From positions 9,206,608-9,270,607 of the forward strand of contig CM067075.1 in assembly GCA_033980235.1 (NCBI GenBank): a stretch of 64,000 nt of DNA. Direction: 5' to 3'. Shown piece by piece: positions 1-30,512 of this stretch. The DNA comes from Diadema setosum. Its lineage: Eukaryota > Echinodermata > Echinoidea > Diadematoida > Diadematidae. How positions within the stretch are numbered: position 1 is the stretch's first letter; every line of letters starts with the position of its first letter. The notes beneath the pieces are model-generated. The model did no database searches, had not been told where the DNA came from, and saw nothing but the letters and a program-made list of their open reading frames with translations. The position numbers were made by a program, and so were the translations under genes.

Positions 1-321
1 AAATTCCGTCATCTTGATACTGACATATGTTAAGGGTAGCAATTATTCCCCCTGCTTTCTGAAAGCGGTTAGTCAAGTGCTCTTTCATAGTGCTAGAAAA
101 ATGAATTTTTGTTGAATTTCCTTTATATTTTCTTTGTATTGTTGTCCTCTCATACGTCATAACCTCTAGTAGTCTCCTCATCCAGCGGTTCCAACACCAA
201 AAGTTTGAAAATTCATAACTTTTGCATTGATTGTCCGATTTTCCTCAAACTTTCACTGATGTGTTCTACTAATGTTGCTGCTTTCACTCAATCTACATTG
301 CTCTTTGGGTTTACCTTCCCT
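1..321. mobile_element. TTAA MITE (family P1), right part, cut by window edge
   Basis: The segment ends in TTCCCT followed by TTAA at 322-325. It closely matches the right half of the complete element at 59,271-59,840: same order of the 'attattccccctgc', 'agtctcctcatccagcggtt' and 'gatgtgttctacta' blocks. The left terminal inverted repeat lies outside the window. It sits in the intron upstream of the first visible channel exon. A TTAA target suggests piggyBac-type mobilisation; no transposase is encoded. Confidence 0.75.
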
Positions 322-577
322 TTAAAGACTAGTCCCGAGTGTTCTCGGGCAGGGGTGAGTGGGAAATGCATATCATTGGAAACTCAGTCCATCTTAAACG
401 TGTTCATCCGTATGCTTGACAGTTAAAATGTTGTGTCTCCCAATTTTTTTTTTTTTTTTTTTGGGGGGGGGGGGTGGACATGGATAACAAAATACAAATG
501 TAAATGGTCGATGGTCTCCTGTGCTTAACTCTTTTGCACGTCTCATGCCGTTATGCTGTTTTTTCTTTCTCCACCAG

Positions 578-16966
<16,389 letters not shown>

Positions 16967-17230
16967 CCCGTGAAGCAGCCCATCCAGAGTTGGTAGCATT
17001 GTCTGTGCAATCTACGGTGTTCTCTTGAAAAAGTTTCATGGCGTACAGTACAAATGTCACCCATTTCCCTGTGGTATATATAGTTTAGAGTGTCCCCCTC
17101 TGTAATTTGAAGGAAAGCAGATGTAAAGAATGAAAATGTATGAAATACATTTCCTGTCTCTTTTTCCTTTATTAATGATGCATTTTTATTAAAGTCAAAT
17201 TGTGTACTTTATAAAATTTGAAAAAAAAAA
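16967..17230 (+). other. ERG 3' UTR with probable poly(A) signal
   Basis: Non-coding sequence after the stop. An ATTAAA hexamer lies at 17,188-17,193 and an A-run starts about 28 bp later, at 17,221. No canonical AATAAA is present nearby, so a distal site is possible. Confidence 0.5.
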
Positions 17231-20200
17231 AGAGAGGAGCTTGCTGTTGGGCTATAGATGATTGTAATTATCACGAAGAGGAAAAGTTGGAGAAAAATGA
17301 AAGGAGGAGATTGATGCAATGGGGCAATTAATGAAGAGGGATTGAAGTTTTGTTTCTTGATGTCACAAGTGAGTGTCAGAGGTTTGGAAGAATTGCAGTT
17401 GAATGTATACTTACAACCAAATGCTGAAGCTGTAATTAAAAAGCATTAATGTTGTGATATTGTCTCGCATCAGCTGATCACATGTCATTATCTGAAATCA
17501 CCTCTTCTGAACAAATCCGCATCAGGAACCTTGTGGACTCAAAAAAAAAAAAACAGGTCCATCAGTTCTGAACAGTTTTCATGGGTGTTTTTTGTTTTAG
17601 CACACTGCATCACAGTTGCAGAGACTGTGAGTGCAATATCTTTCCAGCATTATCAGATAGCTGATTGTATAGCTGCTGCTTAAAAGGCAAAATAACAAAA
17701 TCACAACTTTTTGCCCGATCCAGTGTAATTGAACAACCAAGTGTCTGTACAAATTTCATGTGGACAAACAAACAAGATAGAGGATAATGCAAAAATGTGA
17801 ACGACCCTCTGAACAAATCGCATCTAAGAGAGGCTGCCCCATTATGACGAAAGTTGTCATGTACATTAAAAAAAGATATATATAAATGTTTATTTGTCCT
17901 TTATGTCATGTGCTATTTGTCATGAAGTCACACAGAAGTCTCGTGAGAATTCCATTTGGTTGTTCGCTAAGAGTACTGGAGTACCACGAAAACGAGTCTT
18001 TGAAAAGCTGTTATTATTTACTTTCGACATTCCTGTTGATGGTTGTAGCAGAGAGCATGCCCATCTTTTCAGTTGTAAGAATCAGGTTCCCCATCTTTGA
18101 ATATATTAACTTTGCGACTCTATGACCCCGTTCACACCTCGGTGGATAAGAAGTGCACTCTGAGAGGAATGACAGTCAATTGCTGTGTAATGCAATGGAA
18201 GCCGCTGGGGGTCTCCTTTCAGCAAAGAGAGAGGCGGGATGCTTGTAAATATCACTCTTTGGATTGCTTTGGAGTTGATTTTGATTAGATCAGAAGAGTG
18301 CATTTCTGCATTCACATTCAGTGTGATGGCACAAAAGAAAATAGTTCTCGTCTTGAGATCAGACTGACGTCATTACCGTGACAAGATGCTCAAGAGAGGA
18401 GACATCTAGTGATGATTAGTTTTTGACAAACAGGGTCTCCCAAAATGTGAATTGGGTCATATATGTCTACACTGCATTATCATTTGGTCTCATCTCAGTT
18501 GGACTTAAAATCCAGGATGTTTCATTTATAATATCATTCCAAAAATGCTGATTATTCTCGAACCCTGACCCTGGAACCTGAAAATTTGAGCACAACCATT
18601 GCCAATGAGAACCTGTTTAGTCCAAGTTCCCACGACGTGAAACCCTACGCCAAATTCTCTAGGCTGTGTTAGGAGATGAAATTTGGCAGCAAAACAAATA
18701 GAAATAAAGAAAGTGATGCTTGCCAAACACTTTATAGCTTAACAGTGTGAAATTTGCTTATTCTTCCTAAGATTGCAAGTTCTGTCATGGAAAAGCATTA
18801 ATTGCAGAATCATCTGTATCTATGTAATTGCATCATGCAAATGGTCTACAAGTGTAAATGCAGCATAGATTCTGGTTAAAGCTATTACTATTTGCAGATT
18901 CTTCAGAAAACGTAGTCACACGTATATTTGTCATTTGAAGTGTGCAATACAAATGTGCAGTTGGCATAGGAATTTATATGTACTCAAAAATGATGTAATT
19001 GGTATTTCTGATGTCGCTACATTCCTGCCCAAAGCATTGCAGTAAAATCAAAGCAATTAACAAATGCTTGGAACATATTAGTCATTCAATTAATTTTTGG
19101 CACTTCTATGTGCATAGATTAAGACAAATTTACTCATATTTATCACTGAAAAGACAAGGAGGAAGTTAAGTTCTTTCTTGAACAATCTTTGCAAAATGCA
19201 TTTTGCCAAGGTCCTTGCTTTTTACATTACTCACACTAAGTTTTTCACACAGTGCCATAGTTTCTACTATTCAGTGGTGTGGTTCCATAAAGAATGATAT
19301 TGCACAGATCCACAACATGAAGTCACTGAATACCCACTTTGTTTCTGTCTGTTTGCAAATCTTGTCTAAATATTTGATTGAATACTATAGTAAACATACA
19401 TAAATATATATTTGGATGTAACAGCATACATCTATTTACATAGGTTTTATCTCAGAGGTTTATGCAGAATGGATTGTAGTTTTCTTTGCCTTTTTTTTTC
19501 ATTTGTTTTTCCTGAGACCTTTTTTTCTTTAATTGTATAATGGCATACAATAATACAGCTAATAAAGCATGCAGTTATCAAAGGCAATGATGTTAGAATC
19601 TGGAAATCTTATAAGGTGGTAAATACTATGTACCACTCCAGATTATTCGGACAGTTGAATTGTTCCCATATTAAGCAGGGTAGAGTGATTCTCGTAAATG
19701 TCTCTTTATTCATCTACTTATGACGGCATGGTGTTCAATGGTTTGCCCGCTGGATTAACAAGTCACATTGCCGGATTAGGTTTCTGAAGTCTGAAATGAC
19801 ACGAATTCTGTATTCAATACGTGATAGCTCTTTTGGCTTAACCCATTGAGCACCTCAGGTGTGTTCAGACTGTTGGTGTTAAAGATGCCATTTATAACCC
19901 CCGAGTACCTCATCTATCCCAAATCACATGTTATTCTACCGTCTATTAGCCACGGGCATAACGTTTCAAAGGACAGAGCATTCATTCATGTATTCCTCCA
20001 ATATATGAAAGCGCGGCAGGCATCAATGCCACTATATTGGCAGAGATATATTTAGAAGTGTGCATGAACAATGACAATTCAGCTTGGGTTACCAGGTTTG
20101 GATCAATGTGGCTAGCTTGTTTTCCATTCATATGAAATGCTGATACAGGGTAGTGCAGATTTGAATGTTTCTATATTAAGTGGGGAATTTTCAAGCTTGT

Positions 20201-23200
20201 TTAAAAAACAGTTAAAATTGAAAGGAGGGAATATCCACATGGAACATGCAGTGAATGCAAAGCTATGTCATAGCCAAATAGTGTAAGCCTATTTCAATGG
20301 AGCTAAATTCAGGCTCAGATGCAAATCAAACCATTGTTTCTTTTCCAAATCATTTTTTTTTTCTCAAAAAAATAATTATCATCTTTGTTTTTATACCTCA
20401 CCGGAGTTTCTGTGGAAATGTACAGAAATGCAGAAATAAGTTCAAAAGGCAATAATTTTTCCATTTTACAATTTTTTTAACAATCTTTGTAATCATTTAT
20501 TTTTATTTATATCATTTTTAATTTGTGGGGGTTGCACCACTGGAATGGATGTCATAACTACTGGTATACATGCATCAGTGCAAAAAAACAAAAGATGATG
20601 GATTTAGCCGCATTCAAAATTGAGCATCACAGAAAATACTTGTGTGTAAAGGCATGGTGGAGTTTGCATGCATTTGTCGGATATGAATATATTCCTTTTA
20701 CTTCTTGTGGATTTGAGCATTACCTCTGGAAGTGTAAACATATTCAGAGAATGTACTAACCAGCGGACATCTTGCTTTTTGTCCATATACACCTCTTGTG
20801 GTTATTTCGGCAGTGGTATATATTCTATTCTGCCTGTAGGTTTCATATATGTGATCATCATAAAATTTGATCTTGCATTTTAAAGAATGTATATCTTATA
20901 CTCGAGCTCGACATGCACAAGTTGCGAAGGTACGCACAATTCATATTTATCATTGCAATGTGTATCAGATATCAGAATTGGTGATATGCAGTTTGTAGAA
21001 TTTGCAGCAGCCGTGCCTGCAATGTATTGTATGAATAGTACAAAAGAAAAAGAAAAAACACTAGCACATACATTGTACTTCAACATGATAACATTTTTTG
21101 ATATCACTAAAAGTGTGTGAAAACTCTTCAAATGTAGACAGATATTTAAAACATTATTGTACTGGAGTGATATACATGAATAATTTCCCTTTCTGCTTCT
21201 CCTTCTTCTTGCCGAGAGGGTCGTGTCATTTTAGCGCAGAAATGTGCAAGGGATGGTTTGGGTGTGATTTGTAGCAAAGGTATGGCAGGCCAGAGAAACT
21301 GTCGAGTGGAGAAGGACTGCCTGAAAATTGGCTTTTCTTCTTGTGACCATCATTTTATCGTGACCATCATTGTGGTCGTCAGGGTATATGTTCAAGGTCC
21401 GTCTGACTGAGTGTAGGTTGAAAAAAACAAAATAAGATGACCACATTATGAACAAGAGAGGAATGTCTGAGTTTTTATTCAACAGCCTGGGGGTTGGTTT
21501 ATATGGATCAAAAGAATGTACAGTAAATCAAAGTTTTGACAAGAAAAGGATGAATTGCCTCGAGCTGGTGACGATAAGTGAGCTCTTGTCATTGCATGAC
21601 GACCGGCATGTCTTGGAACAATGTCACAGATATTTAGTATGGTAAAACAGCGTGAGTGCAACAGAGCAGAAAGTTTTTGTTTTGTTTTTTAGAAGAGTTT
21701 TAACATTGTTGTTTCCAATGGCAACCATGTTGCAAAAGATATCAATCATATATCTTGGTGATGGTTCTTAGGGGTTTGATAAGATGAAGAAGCAAGTTTA
21801 TGCTGCTAGGATAGCAACAGATGTGTGTTTTCAGAAAATGATGGAAAAGGGTATTTTTCTTTAAAAATCACTGTTTGCTTGCTGGTTGCTGGTGTTTGAC
21901 TCTTCTTAGGAAAATTGTCATGAGCAGATGAAATGCCAGGAAGCAGGTGATGTGTCATGTCAATCAGATGGACTTGTAGTGGCGGAATATTTGATGTCTT
22001 TGTGATGTGGCCGTGGAAAAAGCACAAAGATTGATTTATATGGCAACCAGACCAGCCATTAGCATGCTGCATCAGCGAAAGGTGCCCAACCAAACAAATT
22101 TGTCCCTTTTCTTGGAAACTCTGAGTCTGTAAAGACAAAGAAGGGAGCATAATACTTTGAGAATGGTTTTGAGATATGGGCCTGCACTATCTTTTTTTTC
22201 CTGTTTACACACCGTGTACAGGTTGGTGGAAGAGTGTGTTGCACTGTCAAGTGTGCAAATATTTGTGAGGCGCTATAACTCTTGCTACATTCACATGTTT
22301 CAAAGACACACTGGGAAAGAGTTCAAGGAGATGTATAGGTGGATCCGCTGAGGAAAATGTGCATTATTTGTTGTACGAAATCTACCCCCCCCCCCTCCCC
22401 CAATCCCCAGCCCCCAAATTGTTGTTGGTATCAGAGTACAAACATAGGTCACTGGTATGCTGCTTTTTACTTCTTTGTAAAATTTGTTTCATTGCCTTCA
22501 TTTTGCCCGGACAGTTTTTAACCTTATAAAAAGTGGCCAATGGAGTGACTGGAGAAAATGTAAGACGCTTTATTGCCGATTTCCATGTCATCCTGTCATA
22601 CGCAAAATATATCACTAGTTTGTGATGTTCCTATATACTGATGTGGTTTGTTCCACTTTCATTAATTTGTACCCTTGTAGATAAGAAATCACAACTGTGG
22701 GATTGCTGAAATAACTGCATTGTATATTCCATTGTACATGTAATTAGATACACATATCCCGTATTGCAGAATGTTTGAAATGAATGCACTGATCCAGTAA
22801 TAATCTCGATGGTGTATGAAAGGGTGTCTGTATATTCAAGTGCTAAAGGTGTCGAATATTGTGCAGTAGCTCAGGGCAAACTGTCATGATTACTAAGATT
22901 TTTATCGCTGTCCTAGCTACTGATGAGGATGAGTGCTCATTCGTTGAGAAAGGGTGAATTTTAAACTGTTTTACGCATGACTCTTTTTCTTTTCGCTTTT
23001 ATATACCTCACATAGTCTGCCATGTCTGCCATGAAATCGAAATTCCTGACAGTGAATGCTCAGTTGTAGGGACTTGGAGTTTGTTTCAGCTCTATTTTGA
23101 AGATGGAATACAGAAAAATTGAATATTGGATGCTTGCATGTAAATATGCGGGTCCGTGCTGCAACAAGTTTGCATGTAGATACACAACAGCTGCTATGCG

Positions 23201-26200
23201 TACATATCATGTCTACAATCTTTCCCTCTGATACAGCTGTTGATACATCTTTGAGTGCATAGTCAACTGCAATAGAAATGTGACTTGCAAGATGACTTTC
23301 ACAGGGTAGTTTGATACAATCATGGGTCCCATTTCATGAAGCTGTTTACATCACAAAATGCAATCATTTGCCGAGTTTCTGATGTGGTAACATTGGGGGA
23401 AAAAAAAAATAATCAGTTGAAAAGCATTCCAATAGATGATTACAATGATTGTAGTTGCAGTGTACTGTAATACACAATGATCACTACTTTTGATAATATG
23501 AGCACCTTATTTCAATAGATATGGGGGGAGGGGTGAGTGAAGCAGAAAGAGTTGTTTTTCCCTTTATTCAAGAGATTTTAAGTCAAAGCTGCACAAAGTC
23601 TGATAATCAGCATAACACGTCTGAAGATACCAAAATTACTTACCAATGTGTATGGCTAGCAGGAAACAGACACAAATCTCCGTTGTGCTATTACAGTGAT
23701 ACTAACTCCAGTAATGGAACGCAAGGTATGGTTGGTTTTGAAAAGATGCAATAAATGGAAGCTTTTATTCATTTGTGATAATTTTCTTGTGATGAGAACA
23801 CTTCAAACAGAGATAGAAAAGAGCCAGAGAGAAATAATTTGGAATTCACATTTATAGCCGGCAAATGTATGTTTGAATGTTATTACCCACATTAATTCTG
23901 TTTATAATTGTTTCCTTCTGTAAAGAGCATTGGTTCAGAGTTTCATTTAAAAGTGAATACACTGACAGTTAGCATTCTATTGCAGTTGAAAATGATATGA
24001 AATTAAATGCTGTGGTTATTGAAATACCTGTATTATCATTTATATTTGGCCTTTTAAAACTCTGAAATTGATGTTCGGTATGAGTCATACATTCACTTGA
24101 GGGAAGGAATGCCATGCAATTCAATTAAGCCATTACCTCTTGGAAATGGTGATTCCCGTATTGATACACAGATTTGCTGATAAAGCCACTTAAGACCCTT
24201 GTATATGTTTATGTAAACTATGAAGACCCATGTACACAAATGAAATCCAATGGATTATAGAGTTTGCATAAGTATCAGACTTTTTTACTACGCAAAGGCA
24301 TTTCTGTTTTGTATGAACTTATGGAATTAAGTTTTGGTATCTAATAGATGTTATACTTTTTATTTCTTTTTTTTTATCTCTTCTTTTCTTTATTTGCCTC
24401 TGTTATTCAGATGAACATAAGATGTGATTATTTCCCAAATGTATATAATATATTTATATGTTTATCTTGCTCTGTCGAGACTAATTTGCATGTTACCCTT
24501 TTTGCATCAAATTATGAGAAACAGGGAACAAAATATAATGTTTGCCAGTAGAACCAAAATATACCAACAGTGTTTAAAATGCAGCTTAAATTTAGACAGA
24601 TATGATTATGTGCATTTGTCTTCTCCATGAGGCTCAAATCGGCCTTTTTGGAATGATGAAGAATGAAAGATTGCTGGAGAAAAATCAATGCTAAATTATC
24701 TTTGAAGGCTAACTTTTTTTAGCTTTGCTGCTGAGCAGCTAATCAGTATTTTTCTATTTCGTTAGCAGCTAATCACGTCTATGGTTTCTGCAGGAGAAAT
24801 CTAAACTCTTTGCACAATTACCTAACGAATCATTAGCATGCTTTATTTACCATAACTATCAATCAGGAAGAAGTTTTACTTGTTGCCAGTTTTAGATATA
24901 AGATCGTAGGATATGTTGGTATGTATTCTGTTCTTGCCCCCACTAGCGAAGTATTTCTGATCAAAGCTACAATATTTACTTTGCCAGCATATGATTAATA
25001 GCTTTTGTTTGCACTCCAGATGGAAGTTCATTTGCTAGAATTCCGTTTTGATAACTGTTTATTGTTGTGTTTGTTTTTTCTTCAGCGATGTGATAATTTC
25101 TCAATGCAAATTTCTGACAGGTGTTACCATGCTCTGTGTTTGATAACCATGGTGAGGTCAAAGGTCAAAGGATCAATGTCACTTTGATAGATTATGGTTA
25201 TATGACCCCAGTATTATTTTCTGATGGCACAGTGAAGCAAATTAAGTGTCGGAGGTGGATATGCATAGTGTTCAGGGATCAAAGGTCAAAATTTGCATTA
25301 TTTTTTTTCTTTGACATTCAAGTCTTTCCACTGGTTATGTTATGGCTAATTATGAGATTATGTGAGCATATCAAAACTGTTTGATGATGTAGTCACCATA
25401 AGAAAAAAAAAGCAATGTAAAAAAAAAATATATCATGATGGAAATTATAGCTTTATTATGTGTGTTTTGTTTGCAAATTTCCTTTGTTTTTTACTGGTAG
25501 AACAATATTTTTGTTCGTGATTTTTGTAGCAGCTCTAGCAGCTTAACATGCAACACACAAAGTAGATATGTAGTCTGGTGTTGTAAGATTTATTTCATAC
25601 TGTTGTCAGCTGCTTGAAATAAAGTGGATGTTGATTTGCCATTGATGTCACCTTCAAATTTCATTTGGTGCAATGTCTAAAAGAGAATGATATACTTTTT
25701 ATGTGGATGACTATCAAATGTTTACTTTGAACCGAGCAATTTTTAGTGATTTTACCAATCTGCCTTTGCTAGCTACTGACTGAATTCCTTTAGGTCATGC
25801 TTTGCATCATTTTTTAAATATAATGGGACTTCATGAAAAAACAGAGATTAAAAAACAATGTAAGGGCCCAATGCAGACTGAAAAAAGAAGTTTGACATCC
25901 TTTTTTTTTTTTTGCCTTATCAATATTTTTATTGTAATTTATTTTTGTTGGTTCAACATGCCAAACAGATGTTCTTGCTTGAAAAAAAAAGTGAAATGTT
26001 CTGGCAAAAAAAAAAAAAAAAAAAAATTGAAATGCAATTTCATGCTTTCAGTGTTGATATTAGTGATGCAAAGTTGGTTATTCCATGCGGCTGAAGGGTA
26101 GGGCATCGTGTAAGGATGATGTCAATTAACAGGCAAATATATATATATCTGATTTGACATAATATTCAAACCGTATTTACACTATACTTCTGTACTTGTG

Positions 26201-26819
26201 GCAACGTACACACTGCATTTGCCACTATTCTTATGGTTGGTCTTCAAATATTTGTATTTTTGGCGTGTATAGGAATTTCTGCAGACGACGATAAGGAGAA
26301 AGCACAAAAACTTCCAGATAGTGATTGTCTTACTGTAAGTAAATGGAGAAGAATGTGAATCTGGAAGGATGAGGCAGAAGAATTTTTTCCTGCTGTACAA
26401 AGTGTAAATATTAAACTGTGTATGAGGTGAATTATATCTATAACTGTGCTCCTCGTGTATCAAAAGCAAATTTACTTACGACAAAAAATTGGAAAGATGT
26501 TACATTGGTTTCTTTTTAATATAGGGAGTAAAAATGCAAGCGTTTTTACACAAGATACAAGTGTGAAATAAGTTCTTCATTTCAGCTGTGACTGGATGGT
26601 ATGATACATAGTTCGAAGTGATTGATTTCGTGGCAGTATGTTTGTGTGTGTATGTGTGTGTGCGTGTGCGTGCATGTGAGTTTGCATGTGTGTAGCTATA
26701 CATGATAAAAACTGATTGATGTACGTATGTATATACGTTTATACATAATTTATATAATAAATGCATGTGTTTGTGGTATATATATATATATATATAATAT
26801 ATAAACATATAATTTTGAA
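17231..26819. other. Gene-free 9.6 kb, nothing recognised
   Basis: A/T-rich, with only short ORFs (under about 115 codons) that lack codon bias or family resemblance. A small AGGTCAAAGGTCA-bearing patch (about 25,150-25,300) recalls the tandem units at 28,920-29,700. Homopolymers occur at 25,900 and 26,010. No exon pair with compatible splice sites could be built. Confidence 0.6.
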
Positions 26820-27419
26820 AAAAATTCAGTAAAATAGTCACAGAATTAACAAACTTCATTCTCAAAGGGCTACCAGACAGTTCCATCTCGTATATCCGCA
26901 AGATCGAAATGTGATATCGTCGCTTTCCATCTATCTTTTACGATGTGACATTGCAAAAATACATGTTCATGAGGTGTTTTTTTAATACATAAAAGAACAT
27001 ACATAAAGAACACAAATTATTTGCTACAAAACCAAGTTTGAAAATTTGCTTTTTAGTATAAATCACACTATTTGGTAACGTAATTGAAATTCTCTGCATG
27101 TACTGAGAAGAGTTGTAGATCTTGTTCTAACAAACATTTCTTTACTTTTTTTTTATTCCTCAGTATAGTCAAAATCATTATGTTCATCTTTTATCTTCAA
27201 TTCATACAATTTGTGCAAATTTATGATAGAAAAAATCATAAACTTTCCGTGAACTTACATCTCGTTTGTTTTTTTGCCCTATAATGTTCGAAAAAGTAGA
27301 CATAACCACTTCCATGTGCTGAAATGTAGTCGTCATCCTCTCATTCTTGAAATTATTTTGTGATATATCATAATATCAATAATTGTTAACAAATCAATAC
27401 TAATCACACCCAGATTCTA

Positions 27420-27424
27420 GTATA

Positions 27425-27480
<56 letters not shown>
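27420..27480. repeat. TA microsatellite
   Basis: (TA)n with one CA interruption. The corresponding place in copy 2 of the duplication is the (TA)n at 55,945-55,994. Confidence 0.9.
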
Positions 27481-27488
<8 letters not shown>

Positions 27489-27863
27489 ATTTTTAAATAT
27501 AATATATAAAACATATACAGCTTTGTGTAAATACAAATGTATATGCTATGTATATTTATATATGATATACAGCTTCGTGTAAATATAAATGTATATACTA
27601 TATATTCCTTTCTCGTACAAATTTTGATTTAAAAAAAAAAATCCTTTCTTAACATACATTTCTTCTATTAAAAAAAAAGAATTATGTGGTTTTTAATTCT
27701 CCATCCCTATTCCCACACCTACTTATCTCTTGACACACTTTCAGAATATCATATTTTTATTTCCATGTTTCCATATTTCCACACACACAAATATGCACAC
27801 ATACACACACGCACATACACGGAAGGAGAGTATTTGTGGTACTTGATATCACCATACTGCTCT

Positions 27864-27865
<2 letters not shown>

Positions 27866-27918
<53 letters not shown>
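27866..27918. repeat. Compound TC/TG microsatellite
   Basis: (TC)n passing directly into (TG)n, then GTTT repeats. The duplicate locus at about 56,320 has only a short TG remnant. Confidence 0.9.
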
Positions 27919-27921
<3 letters not shown>

Positions 27922-28555
27922 TTTGTTGTTGTTGTTTACATTTTACAAATCTATACATTTACACGAAGACATTAACCAAAAACAAAATGAGTGAAAAATG
28001 GTACTACATATCATTAGATGTACGTGCTCTGACTTTTCTTATATGGTTAAGTGGTCATATCTGGATGTTTTATATTCCAGTCATTATGTACACGTGTAGC
28101 AAGCAAATTTGCAAAGACAACAAAAACAATCAACAACCATAACCCATACAAGTATATAATTAACAATTGCGGCCTTAATTTTTGAAAGTATTTACAATTG
28201 AATATGTGACAAAAAGGTCTATAGTTACGATTGCAACGCAAATAACATATGCAAGGGCAATTTCTTTAAGAAATCCAAATTATTTCCTTTGCAATACAGG
28301 TATAATACTACCTGTACCATGTAGGTCAATAAATTGAGTAATACCAGTAAAAGTTACATCAAAATTGGACGTATCAAAACAAGACAGATGTTGAATTTGA
28401 ATGATATTTGTGATATAATTTAACTCAGGACTGACATTAAGAAAAATGTGAACGACACAAATCATTCTGACCGAATTCATGACAAGAAAGGACTCGTAGT
28501 GCAGGTTTACACACAGCCCACTTGTTCGTGTAGTGTGGAACTACACTTCTAAGGG

Positions 28556-30512
28556 GGTGTCTCACTGAGCAGCGAACGTTTGCGAGCGTAGCGAATTTGG
28601 GATTTCGCCAGGGTTCGTAAAGGGTTGCAAAAGGTTCGCTAACAGTTGCAAGAAAGTTCGCAAACGGTTTTTATTGTCGCAAGCAGTTTTTCTTGTCGCA
28701 AAGAAATAGGTCATGTTCAAAATTTCTTTGCGAATTTGTATTGTCGCTAACAGTTGCAAGCATTCGCAAAACACTCGTAAGAATTCGCAAACAGTCGTAA
28801 TACGTTGTCGCTAACATTTTTATTTGATTCGCCACTGCTAGCGAACAAGTAACCATATGATTCCTATACAAGGAAAAGTAGAAATTACGCGGTGCGTAAA
28901 ATATGTCCCCGCCGGAAGTAGCATTTAGTTGCAAAATGTTCAATATCGGTAAAAAATCAAGGTCAAATGTCAAAGAAGTCAAAGGTCAAAATTCTGTGTA
29001 GAAGTTTTGAAGCCCTCACCTAGTGCCATCACAAAAAGCAAACGGAATCAAAATCGGGTTAGAAATGGCGAAGGAGTAGCATTTTGTAGCCAATGTGCAA
29101 TATAGGTCAAAAATCAAGGTCAAAGGTCAAAGAAGTCAAGGGTCAAAATTCTGTGTAGAAGTTTTGAAGCCCTCACCTAGTGCCATCACATAAAGCAAAC
29201 GGAAGTGAAATTGGGTTAGAAATGGCAAAGGAGTAGCATTTTGTAGCAAAATGTACAATGCAGGTCAAAAATCAAGGTCAAACATTTGTCAAAGGTCAAA
29301 GAAGTCAAAGGTCAAAATTCTGTGTAGAAGTTTTGAAGCCCTCACCTAGTGCGATCACAGAAAGCAAACGGAATCGAAATCGGGTTAGAAATGGCGAAGG
29401 AGTAGCATTTTGTAGCCAATGTACAATATAGGTCAAAAATTAAGGTCAAAGGTCAAACAAGTCAAAGGTCAAAATTCTGTGTAGAAGTTTTTAAGCCCTC
29501 ACCTAGTGCCATCACATAAAGCAAACGGAATCGAAATCGGGTTAGAAATGGCGAAGGAGTAGCATTTTGAAGCAAAATGTACAATATAGGTCAAAGGTCA
29601 AGGTCAAAGGTCACAACTGAAATTCTGTGTAGAAGTTTCAAAGCTCCCATGTAGTGCTATCATTTAAAGCAAACAGAATCAAAATTGGCTCATAAATGAC
29701 AGAGAAGTAGCAAATTGAACATTTTGATCACACACGGACGCACAGACGGACGGACGGGACAGACGGACGGACACACGAACACACACACATACGGAGCCCG
29801 TTTCATATTCCCCTGCTCGAACTCGTTCGGCGGGGACCATAAAAGCTCCCGAAACAGGCAAGGTTCCACTCTAAGAAAGTTCTTGCTGCAGAAGCTTTTC
29901 ATATTGGCCAAAGTCTGTCCTCTGCAACAACCACTTCCTGACCCAAACATGCAGTCTTTCTTTTCTTCTTCCTTTCTTGTTTTTCTTCATCTTCTTTCTC
30001 TTAAGCTACACGATAACTGTAGCAGTAGCCATGCAAAGCAGCTCTTCAGGGATAGCAGCACGTTGAACCTCTTCTTGGCAGAAATTCATTTCCATGTTCT
30101 GGAAATCCATCTTGAACGGTGGTCATAAGAGATCTTAATGCAGTGGAAGGTTGCACGTTCGTTTTATGGGTCTGACTATACATAATCGTCTGGTACTTTT
30201 CCAGGTCCCAAAACATTCGCAAACTGTCGCAAGGGATTTGCAAACAGTTGCTAATATTTGCAAAACTGTCGCTAGCATTTGCAAAACTGTCGCTAATATT
30301 TGCGAACAGTCGCTAATAGTCGCCACCTGTGTTTCGCAAACACTTTTGCACACATTCGCTCAAGTGTTGCTAACTGTCGCTAAGCATCGCTAAAAGTCGC
30401 TAGCTGTCGCTAATAGCAGAAGCGAACCTTGATTTTTCGCAAACATTCGTCAGAGAAGTTGGCGAATCTCAAATTCGTTACGTTCGCAAACGTTCGCCGC
30501 TAGTGAGATACC
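28556..30512. mobile_element. 1.96-kb TIR element with subterminal CGCAAAC repeats and tandem core
   Basis: The ends are near-perfect inverted repeats of about 45 bp: left GGTGTCTCACTGAGCAGCGA, right the inverse of GGTATCTCACTAGCGGCGAA, both continuing CGTTTGCGA. Inside each end lie about 280 bp of degenerate TTCGCAAAC and GTCGCTAA motifs. The centre holds about five 157-bp tandem units and a GACGGAC-rich run. Copy 2 of the duplication is uninterrupted here (about 57,328-57,345), so this is an insertion. No transposase is encoded, and the target duplication could not be resolved. Confidence 0.85.
28920..29715. repeat. 157-bp tandem array inside the TIR element
   Basis: The landmark 'attctgtgtagaagtttt' recurs near 28,991, 29,148, 29,317, 29,473 and 29,630, giving a period of about 157 bp with one unit near 169. 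Each unit carries clusters of AGGTCA and AAAGGTCAAAGG. Confidence 0.9.

Noticed and set aside
17886..24630. Assorted 60-85 codon ORFs
   Set aside because: Expected by chance in A/T-rich DNA; no signal peptide, domain or compatible splice partner.
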